A stretch of 24,472 nt of DNA, taken from positions 1 to 24,472 of IMG/VR virus record IMGVR_UViG_3300023210_000213; one strand, 5' to 3'. The DNA comes from a virus. Position numbers and translations under genes: made by a program. Under the pieces are notes generated by a model, which was given only the letters and a program-made list of their open reading frames with translations, made no database searches and was not told the origin of the DNA. Positions 16,904 through 22,250 of this stretch are shown one piece after another; positions within the stretch are counted from its first letter, which is position 1; each line of letters opens with the position of its first letter.

Positions 16904-17211
16904 TATACAACCGCAAATTCAGTTACAGCGATTCCGCTAGGAAGTCCAACTGTTGATTTTACACCGCCTGGATTAGCTGTAAGAGCTGAATTAATAGCAT
17001 CTCTAACAGATGGAGTGGTTTCTGTACCGTGAGTTAGTACTATAGTATTAAGTACGGAGGAGTCTGTATGAATAGTAGTTTTAGTACCTTCATTAGCTCC
17101 AGCCTCATCACCAGAAGTAACTGTAATTACTGAATCGGTGTTAAGTAAGTGTTGCCCGTCTTCAAAGGCGTCTGCGCCTCCAACAACGGAAATAGAAATA
17201 AATCTTGCCAT
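16903..17211 (-). CDS. Small beta-rich protein, function unknown
   Basis: A 102-residue protein beginning MARFISISVVGGADAFED, with Thr/Ser/Val-rich strands (SVITVTSGDEAGANEGTKTT, then SVLNTIVLTHGTETTPSVRD) and ending GIAVTEFAVV. Composition and a short strand-turn-strand layout suggest a small capsid or decoration-type protein, but no family assignment is certain. It has no basic patch, no membrane segment and no cysteine. Its leader is an A/C-rich stretch with no G in the 35 or so bases before ATG. Its codon choice includes many A- or T-ended codons, like its neighbours and unlike the capsid gene. It shares a one-base overlap with the 51-residue gene downstream. Confidence 0.55.
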   Translation of the reverse strand: MARFISISVVGGADAFEDGQHLLNTDSVITVTSGDEAGANEGTKTTIHTDSSVLNTIVLTHGTETTPSVRDAINSALTANPGGVKSTVGLPSGIAVTEFAVV

Positions 17212-17265
17212 TTTGGTTTTGTTTTGTTATTGTTAATGTTTATGTTTTGCTAGGTTTATACAGTC
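17212..17265 (-). promoter_or_regulatory. A/C-rich, G-poor 5' leader
   Basis: The bases before the 102-residue gene's ATG read, leftward, CAAAACATAAACATTAACAA and on through A, C and T only, ending CAAAACCAAA. The ~37 bases next to the start codon lack G entirely. Such unstructured leaders without Shine-Dalgarno are common in Bacteroidota. No promoter boxes are convincing. Confidence 0.35.
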
Positions 17266-18012
17266 CTATCTGTTTTCTTTAATTTTTTTACGTTGTGCTT
17301 GTCTACTAGCTTTTCTTTCAATACGCCCTTCTATTCTTGAGGCTCTATTTTCTAATCTTTTAGCCTTAGCTCTTGAGCGTTTAGCGCTGGCCTGTTTTGC
17401 GCCTGTATCAGCGGATTTAGGCTTACTAGTATCGATGCTTCCTGCGGTTTGATTTGTTTTAGCTTTTGCAGAAGCTGCTTTAGCTTGAGTTTTAGCTAAC
17501 CTCACTTGTTGTCTAGAAACACCTGGCTTAGCTTTGTCTTTTTTCTTAGTAGCCTTAATTTCTTTTTTAGTTTGAGGTCTGGAAGAACTGACTAAATCTA
17601 TTTTTTTACTGGACTGTTTAATCATATTTTCTCCAACCTTTGGAGCCTTAGTCAAAGAAGAAAATCCTGAACTAGTTGATACCGTGCCTTTGTTTACTTT
17701 CTTTTTAACTACTTTTTTCTTAGTTTGGGCAGGTTTAGGTTTTGGGGTAACAGGTTGAGTAACCGCATTAGGGAGTGTCATCAACTTGTCAAAATTTTGT
17801 TGGGATGTTTTAGGCAAAACTTTTGGTGAAACACCAAAATTAGGATCTTTAGTAAAATCTTTTTTTGTAGCAGTTAATTCGGCTTTTGTAAAATTACCAG
17901 CTGCTCTTCTTCTTGATTGAGTCTCAGCTGAAGATTCTCCGCCAGTGCCTTTAAAAAATTTTACTATTGCTCCATCAACTTTAATCGGAGAACCTTTCAT
18001 TTTAAATCCCAT
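17266..18012 (-). CDS. Very basic low-complexity protein, possibly DNA-binding
   Basis: A 248-residue protein dominated by Lys, Arg, Ala, Ser and Thr. After MGFKMKGSPIK (an N-terminal element I recall from marine phage proteins) it carries a conserved-looking middle (LTATKKDFTKDPNFGVSPKV), a run of lysines (TKKKVVKKKVNKG) and a long alanine/lysine region resembling histone H1 tails (KTQAKAASAKAKTNQ). The C-terminus is almost all Arg/Lys (SRIEGRIERKASRQAQRKK). It probably binds nucleic acid or acidic proteins. It may be a virion-internal DNA-condensing or ejected protein, but no motif proves this. The following gene (129 residues) shares a style of KGSP/SP motifs, which suggests a group of small, related virion proteins. 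Confidence 0.5.
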   Translation of the reverse strand: MGFKMKGSPIKVDGAIVKFFKGTGGESSAETQSRRRAAGNFTKAELTATKKDFTKDPNFGVSPKVLPKTSQQNFDKLMTLPNAVTQPVTPKPKPAQTKKKVVKKKVNKGTVSTSSGFSSLTKAPKVGENMIKQSSKKIDLVSSSRPQTKKEIKATKKKDKAKPGVSRQQVRLAKTQAKAASAKAKTNQTAGSIDTSKPKSADTGAKQASAKRSRAKAKRLENRASRIEGRIERKASRQAQRKKIKENR

Positions 18013-18013
18013 C

Positions 18014-18403
18014 TTAATAATCTTTTTTAGCGGATTTTTTCATATCCCCTTTATTACCACCATATTTTTGTTGGCTTGCAACTGAAGGCTTTCCTACTTG
18101 TTGGCCATATCCTTTATTCATGTTTTGCATAGGAGACATGTTTTTCATCATCATTCCTGTATTTACCCCCTCTGTTCCTTGACCTGCAATATCATCCATA
18201 GGATTATAAGTAAGATCTGCTTTAGCTTGACCTATCATTCCGGCTGGGCTAGAATATCTGGGATGATTACCACTATAAGTTCCTGCGTGGCCTTTTCTGT
18301 CAGCAATATCATTTTCTAAATAATGCATTCTTGCTTTTGAAGATAGTTTTTTGTTATATGCTTCTTTAGCATCATAACGTTCATCTGATTTCATGTGTCC
18401 CAT
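18014..18403 (-). CDS. Small Met/Lys/Gly-rich protein, function unknown
   Basis: A 129-residue protein: an N-terminal charged helix region (SDERYDAKEAYNKKLSSKAR, then MHYLENDIADRKG), then Gly/Tyr/Met-rich low-complexity sequence (MMMKNMSPMQNMNKGYGQQV) and a basic tail (KKSAKKDY). The methionine-rich middle is unusual. It is one base before the long basic gene and after a G-free leader, and probably belongs to the same small-protein group. No enzyme or membrane feature. Could be an internal virion protein; the sequence does not settle it. Confidence 0.5.
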   Translation of the reverse strand: MGHMKSDERYDAKEAYNKKLSSKARMHYLENDIADRKGHAGTYSGNHPRYSSPAGMIGQAKADLTYNPMDDIAGQGTEGVNTGMMMKNMSPMQNMNKGYGQQVGKPSVASQQKYGGNKGDMKKSAKKDY

Positions 18404-18447
18404 AATTTTGTGTTTTGGTTTGTGTTGTTATTGTTGTTGTTTAATTA
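18404..18447 (-). promoter_or_regulatory. G-free 5' leader
   Basis: The leftward leader between the 104- and 129-residue genes contains no G in 44 bases (TTAAACAACAACAATAACAA, then CACAAACCAAAACACAAAATT). This is the cleanest of three such leaders in the window and suggests a deliberately unstructured start region. No promoter is convincing. Confidence 0.35.
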
Positions 18448-18762
18448 TTAGCAATTCCATCTTCTTCTTGCCGCTCTACCCCGTTCGCTTGTCCAGTCTT
18501 TAGATCTAGCGCAAAAAGATTTTCTGCGTTTTGCGGCTTTACTACCTTTCTTTAATTTTGAAGGTGGGGTAGTTACTGCAGTTTGCAGTTTGCTTCCAGG
18601 ATTATCTCTTTTATATTTTTTAACACCTTTTTCTGACATACCCCCGCCTGCGGCCGCCCCTGTTCCGGTTTTATTTGCTTTATTATAATAACCTTTTGAT
18701 TTTTTCCGTGAAGGCGCATCTCCTTTCTTTAAAAAAGGTGACGAGTGTTGTATATATGCCAT
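18448..18762 (-). CDS. Basic small protein of a conserved phage family (DUF6321-like)
   Basis: A 104-residue, strongly basic protein. The core EKGVKKYKRDNPGSKLQTAV, then TTPPSKLKKGSKAAKRRKSF and CARSKDW matches a family I recall from phages (DUF6321-like: GxxxKG, NPGSxL, TTPPSK, RRKSFCARM). Here the usual tail after CAR is replaced by a shorter one (TSERGRAARRRWNC), still ending in WNC. The high Lys/Arg content suggests binding to DNA or RNA. Its ATG overlaps the stop of the 48-residue membrane-protein gene by one base (TAATG). The family is conserved but, to my knowledge, without a proven function. Confidence 0.7.
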   Translation of the reverse strand: MAYIQHSSPFLKKGDAPSRKKSKGYYNKANKTGTGAAAGGGMSEKGVKKYKRDNPGSKLQTAVTTPPSKLKKGSKAAKRRKSFCARSKDWTSERGRAARRRWNC

Positions 18763-18908
18763 TATTTTATGAGTTTAAGCCATTTAGCTAAAGTATATCC
18801 TATAGTCACAGCTAAAAGTATTATTTTAAGCCATACTTCTATTTCCATCATAGTTACTACACCAACTGATCCATTGATAGCTAGCAACTTTATATCCGCC
18901 AAATCCAT
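18762..18908 (-). CDS. Tiny single-pass membrane protein
   Basis: A 48-residue ORF (ATG at 18908, TAA at 18762) that fits exactly between its neighbours: 2 bases after the 69-residue gene and one base of overlap with the next (TAATG). It begins MDLADIKLLAINGSVGVVTM and has a hydrophobic helix (LKIILLAVTIGYTLAKWL) close to a basic end (KLIK). This is one N-out or N-in transmembrane segment with an acidic N-terminus. Possible roles are lysis accessory or membrane regulator, but this is guesswork. A longer overlapping frame (18826-19014) is rejected in favour of this fit. Confidence 0.6.
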   Translation of the reverse strand: MDLADIKLLAINGSVGVVTMMEIEVWLKIILLAVTIGYTLAKWLKLIK

Positions 18909-18910
18909 TA

Positions 18911-19120
18911 TTATTCTCCGCGCGCTGCTTTTGCAATTTGCGTAATAGCACCTGCTTTATAAAATGTTGGAGCTTTTTTAACTTCCATCCCATTAATACC
19001 CGAGCTATTACCACTTGCCATTGGAAAACCTTTTGTACTTAAAGGACCATCCCATACGTGAGATTCTCCTACTTGCCCTTTTAATATAGGGTTTGAAATT
19101 ATTGCTTTACTTTTGTCCAT
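18911..19120 (-). CDS. Small protein, function unknown
   Basis: A 69-residue protein: IISNPILKGQVGESHVWDGP, then LSTKGFPMASGNSSGINGME and TFYKAGAITQIAKAARGE. Small, Gly/Ser-rich in the middle and alanine/lysine-rich at the end. No family is certain. It sits 2 bases after the 148-residue gene and 2 bases before the tiny membrane protein, so it is in the same operon. No metal, membrane or enzyme feature is visible. Confidence 0.55.
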   Translation of the reverse strand: MDKSKAIISNPILKGQVGESHVWDGPLSTKGFPMASGNSSGINGMEVKKAPTFYKAGAITQIAKAARGE

Positions 19121-19122
19121 AA

Positions 19123-19569
19123 TTATCTATACTTGTCTTTATTAACATTGTCTATAGAAACCTTTAAAACTTTATTTGTGTAGGTTTCACCTTTCATTAT
19201 TACATTTCTACGTTCGCTTATTGGAATATCTTCTTCACCAAGCATTATCTTATATATTTTATTTATAAGCTGCTTACATTTAAAAGATGTTTTGTATATA
19301 TTATACTTTTGAGTTGTATGATTTCTTTTACGCCATACAGTTATCCAGCCTTCTTTTAATAGTGTATTCCATCTTCTATTATTCCAGCTATACGAATAAG
19401 CCCCCGTTTTAAAATCTATCTTGCTAAATAGATCAACACAATCTAAATATATTAAGAGCTCTAAATCAGCATCAGTCATGCCATTATTTTTAGCAGCCCA
19501 CTTTCTTATAATTCTATAATGCTTCAGCAAGTTAAGATCTTTTAAATCTCTTGCTTCTAATCTTTTCAT
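19123..19569 (-). CDS. Possible winged-helix protein, conserved in marine phages
   Basis: A 148-residue basic protein. Residues about 30-80 (GMTDADLELLIYLDCVDLFS, SYSWNNRRWNTLLKEGWITV, WRKRNHTTQKYNIYKTSF) read like a winged-helix unit: short helices followed by a strand hairpin with Trp/Arg residues. The C-terminal part is helical and basic (CKQLINKIYKIMLGEEDIPI), then RRNVIMKGETYTNKVL. From memory this arrangement is a recurring unknown family in marine phages. It could bind DNA as a late-gene regulator or be a virion protein. The ATG overlaps the GroES stop by 4 bases (ATGA), so it is coupled to chaperonin expression. No HTH assignment is certain without a profile search. Confidence 0.6.
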   Translation of the reverse strand: MKRLEARDLKDLNLLKHYRIIRKWAAKNNGMTDADLELLIYLDCVDLFSKIDFKTGAYSYSWNNRRWNTLLKEGWITVWRKRNHTTQKYNIYKTSFKCKQLINKIYKIMLGEEDIPISERRNVIMKGETYTNKVLKVSIDNVNKDKYR

Positions 19570-19826
19570 AAAACGATTACAACGTCTTGGAGTTTAATTA
19601 CTTGTAAAACTTCTTTATTTATTTCAACACCATGCCCTGCATGCTTATCATAATAAATATTGTCGTTTTCTTCAACTCCAATTACTTCAGAACCTACAGA
19701 TATTACTTTGGCTTTATTATATCTTAAATCTTCTCTTTGATTTTCAGTTAACAATAAGCCTCCCTTGGTTTCAGAAGTACCTTGTTTTTCTTTTTTAATT
19801 ATTAAGTTTCTACCTATTGCCTTCAT
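19566..19826 (-). CDS. groES: Co-chaperonin GroES, short form
   Basis: An 86-residue GroES. It has the N-terminal strand (MKAIGRNLIIKKEK), the mobile loop with its GroEL-contact tripeptide (GTSETKGGLLLTEN, residues 16-29; LLL replaces the usual IVL), and the closing strand (LQVIKLQDVVIVL). E. coli GroES has 97 residues. The shortfall falls between VISVG and the GD-V-equivalent strand, where the roof hairpin of GroES would be, so this protein may lack the dome roof, as T4 gp31 is known to do. That would enlarge the folding cage. It caps the GroEL cavity for folding of virion proteins. The ORF begins 17 bases before the groEL stop and ends with ATGA overlap on the next gene. Confidence 0.9.
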   Translation of the reverse strand: MKAIGRNLIIKKEKQGTSETKGGLLLTENQREDLRYNKAKVISVGSEVIGVEENDNIYYDKHAGHGVEINKEVLQVIKLQDVVIVL

Positions 19827-21363
19827 TAATACGTAAATTATTAATTATACAATCTGTAGACAATATAGTAGTTGCAACTGAAGCAGCATTTTTTAATGCG
19901 GTTTTGGTTACAAGCAATGGATCAATTATTCCTGACTTAATCATATTTTTACTTTGGCCAGTAATAACATCAAGCCCCCAACCTTTTTTAGTAGGCTCAA
20001 CAATATCGAAATTTGCATTTTCTAATATTGTTATATAAGGAGCTTTAATAGCGTTTAATAATATTTCTTCGGCTTTATTTTTAGGCTTTATTTGTGTTGA
20101 TGCGTTTAATAATGCAACGCCCCCACCCGGTACAATGCCTTCTTTAATAGCAGCTTTAGTAGCACAAATAGCGTCTTCTACTCTATCTGCTTTTTCTTTT
20201 AATTCAATATCTGAATCTGCACCAACTTTAACTGTAGCAATCTTAGCTGATAACCTAGCTAATCTTTTTTCAAGCCTTATAGTTTCAGCAGCATTGTTTT
20301 TACCAGATAAATCTTTTTTAATTTTATTAATTACTTCGGATACTTCATCGGTAATACTTTCAACTTTTATAATAGTTTCAGTATCATTGGTAACAGATTT
20401 TAAACATTTACCTAAATGCTCTGGCTGTATTAAATCCATGTCATCACCTAAATCTTCATTTATAATAGTAGCGCCGGTTAATAATGCTAAATCAGTTAGC
20501 ATATCTTTTTTAGCTACTCCATAAGTAGGTGCATTGATAACATTAATTTTTACATTACCTTTTATTTTATTCATCGCCAATGTAGATATAACTTTAGGAT
20601 CTAAATCAGCTATAATAAGTAAAGGTTTACTTTTCTTTATAATGTATTCTAATACAGATTGTATCTTACGTATATTTTCTACAGGAGATTCAATTAATAA
20701 TACATAAGGATTGTCAAGCTCTGCAACTTTAGAATCTTGCTTAGTAATAAAATGTGAATTTGTTAGCCCCTTTTCGTATTGTAATCCATCAATTAATTCA
20801 GCTGTAGTTTCAGACAACTCTGTTGTTTCCATCATAACTACGCCGGTTTCATCAACTGATCTAAAGGCGTTTGCAATAGTTGTACCTAGTTTTATATCGT
20901 TATTAGTAGATATACTAGCCACTTGGTCAATCATATCACCTGTGACCTCTACAGAAGCTTTTTCTAAATGTTGCACAACTTTCTGTACAGCACTGTCAAT
21001 ACCTTCTTTTAATCCCCTAGCGCCTAATTCTTTTAATTTAGGATATGCCTCATTTAAAATTGAGTGCGCTAGCACTGTAGCCGTTGTCGTTCCGTCGCCA
21101 GCTTCTCTTACAGTTTTCCTAGCAGCTTCCTTTAAAAGCGTAGCACCCATATTTTCAATAGGGTCTAATAATACAATTGAATCAGCTACAGTTACCCCAT
21201 CTTTTGTAATAACAGGTTTTCCTGCGCCGTCTTCTAATATCACACGTTTACCGCTAGCTCCGAGAGTGGAACTAACGGCTTTTGTGAGTTTGTTTATACC
21301 TTCAAATAGTTTATCCTTAGCTTCGTGACCAAAGCTGAGGTTCTTGACAATTGCGTCCGACAT
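19810..21363 (-). CDS. groEL: Chaperonin GroEL (Hsp60, group I)
   Basis: A 517-residue complete group I chaperonin; E. coli GroEL has 548. The ATP site has KDGVTVA (54-60), GDGTTTAT (89-96) and the catalytic aspartate D397 (RVEDAICATKAA), equivalent to E. coli D398; GIVPGGGVALL follows. The phosphate loop reads LGASGKR where the usual form is LGPKGRN. The GGM-repeat tail is missing; the protein ends NNLRINEGNR. The apical and intermediate regions look complete. The double ring with GroES folds proteins in a closed chamber. It is joined to groES by a 17-base overlap, as in a groELS operon but with order reversed (EL then ES). Phage-encoded group I chaperonins are known in a few large phages. 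Its likely clients are capsid or tail proteins. Confidence 0.95.
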   Translation of the reverse strand: MSDAIVKNLSFGHEAKDKLFEGINKLTKAVSSTLGASGKRVILEDGAGKPVITKDGVTVADSIVLLDPIENMGATLLKEAARKTVREAGDGTTTATVLAHSILNEAYPKLKELGARGLKEGIDSAVQKVVQHLEKASVEVTGDMIDQVASISTNNDIKLGTTIANAFRSVDETGVVMMETTELSETTAELIDGLQYEKGLTNSHFITKQDSKVAELDNPYVLLIESPVENIRKIQSVLEYIIKKSKPLLIIADLDPKVISTLAMNKIKGNVKINVINAPTYGVAKKDMLTDLALLTGATIINEDLGDDMDLIQPEHLGKCLKSVTNDTETIIKVESITDEVSEVINKIKKDLSGKNNAAETIRLEKRLARLSAKIATVKVGADSDIELKEKADRVEDAICATKAAIKEGIVPGGGVALLNASTQIKPKNKAEEILLNAIKAPYITILENANFDIVEPTKKGWGLDVITGQSKNMIKSGIIDPLLVTKTALKNAASVATTILSTDCIINNLRINEGNR

Positions 21364-21394
21364 GATTTAATTAAATTTAATTTAAGTATTTTAT

Positions 21395-21676
21395 TTAAAA
21401 GGTTTTTACAACAACTGGACCTTCGGAAAGTTTTAATTTTTTAGCGTAATGTTCAATTGAAGATTCAATTGCTTTTTCAGCTCCTTCAATTGTTTCACGC
21501 CTTGTAATTCCGTTCCAGTTTTCGTTGAAATCAATCCATTCAGCTTGGTAATAGCCGTTTGGAAGTTGAGTTATTCGCCAATTTTTTTTCTTTGAATAAC
21601 GTTTCCAAATTTTCTTGGTTTCTTCGGATACTTGTGGTTGACTAGACCACGATTGAGTCTGGTAAAATAGCGTCAT
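21395..21676 (-). CDS. Small basic/aromatic protein, function unknown
   Basis: A 93-residue protein. The middle has Trp/Tyr and Lys-rich segments (KKIWKRYSKKKNWRITQL, then YYQAEWIDFNENWNGITRRE), followed by an amphipathic helix (IEGAEKAIESSIEHYAKKLK) and a short beta end. The layout (W-R-I-T, Y-Y-Q-A-E-W, then E-T-I-E-G-A-E-K-A-I) resembles a small alpha/beta domain of the kind found in many phage accessory proteins. It lies upstream of GroEL with 31 bases of A/T-only leader between. Function unknown. Confidence 0.6.
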   Translation of the reverse strand: MTLFYQTQSWSSQPQVSEETKKIWKRYSKKKNWRITQLPNGYYQAEWIDFNENWNGITRRETIEGAEKAIESSIEHYAKKLKLSEGPVVVKTF

Positions 21677-21725
21677 TGGTGTTGGTTTAAAATTAGTTAG
21701 GTTTATAGTTTATTATTACTTGTAA
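21677..21725 (-). promoter_or_regulatory. A/C-rich, G-poor 5' leader
   Basis: The leftward leader ends CTAATTTTAAACCAACACCA directly before the ATG of the 93-residue gene, with almost no G over 45 bases. It resembles the G-free leaders at 17212-17265 and 18404-18447. No clear Bacteroidota promoter boxes seen. Confidence 0.3.
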
Positions 21726-22187
21726 TTACTCACCTTTACAAGAACAGCTGTCTTCGCCGCATGTGCATTTTTTTTGTGACGTTAGTTGCCTATGCGCGCC
21801 AGCTCTATCATCATAATCTAATGCTGCTTTTAATATAATCTTGTCCATTACATCGTCTTGGTTTTTCAACATTTCTTTTTGAAGATTAATAACCATAGAT
21901 TCTAAATCATCTTTTGCTTTGGTTAAATAGTCTATTTGTAATTGCTTTTTTTCTACATCATTTTTTAATGAGTTTACATCATCGGGTTTAGCACCAGTAA
22001 TTGTGCTAATAACAATACCAATTGAAGCAGAAATGGTTCCAATTAGCATCATTACAACTTCTTTGTTTGTTTCTAATACAGGAAACATTACAAGCCATAC
22101 TACTATTCCTATAATTAATAAGAATACAAATAAACTTCCAATATAATGTCTTATTTCGCGAGCTATGCCGTTTCTTGGTAATTTCAT
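21726..22187 (-). CDS. Two-helix membrane protein with coiled coil and Cys cluster
   Basis: A 153-residue protein with a basic N-terminus (MKLPRNGIAREIRHYIG) that suits a cytoplasmic start, two transmembrane helices (SLFVFLLIIGIVVWLVMFPV, then VVMMLIGTISASIGIVISTI), a charged coiled coil (SLKNDVEKKQLQIDYLTKAK, then DDLESMVINLQKEMLKN) and a C-terminal cysteine cluster (KKCTCGEDSCSCKGE). The four cysteines in CxC and CxC form suggest metal binding or disulphides. Two helices with a soluble coiled coil would fit a holin or a membrane anchor near the fibre gene; I found no spanin-like partner. The alternative is a lysis-timing or superinfection protein. It lies between the fibre gene and the small gene before groEL. 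Function is not assignable from sequence alone. Confidence 0.6.
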   Translation of the reverse strand: MKLPRNGIAREIRHYIGSLFVFLLIIGIVVWLVMFPVLETNKEVVMMLIGTISASIGIVISTITGAKPDDVNSLKNDVEKKQLQIDYLTKAKDDLESMVINLQKEMLKNQDDVMDKIILKAALDYDDRAGAHRQLTSQKKCTCGEDSCSCKGE

Positions 22188-22202
22188 TTTTTTATTTTAA
22201 TT

Positions 22203-22250
22203 TTATGCAAATGCCATGTATATAAAAATCTTATTAAGTCCATTATTTGC
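22203..22250 (-). other. In-frame extension beyond the tail-fibre stop
   Basis: Immediately after the fibre's TAA the same frame continues for 15 codons (ANNGLNKIFIYMAFA) to another TAA at 22203. IYMAFA is, from memory, the usual end of this kind of marine-phage fibre protein, so these codons look like the true C-terminus cut off by one stop codon (22251-22253). Confidence 0.6.

Noticed and set aside
18826-19014. Minus-strand 62-codon ORF spanning the tiny membrane gene and the 69-residue gene
   Set aside because: It overlaps both of its neighbours in another frame, while the 48- and 69-codon frames tile perfectly with 1-2 base junctions.
20711-21328. Plus-strand ORF of 205 codons opposite groEL
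   Set aside because: An antisense open frame of this size is expected opposite a codon-biased AT-rich gene; serine/valine-rich, no motif.
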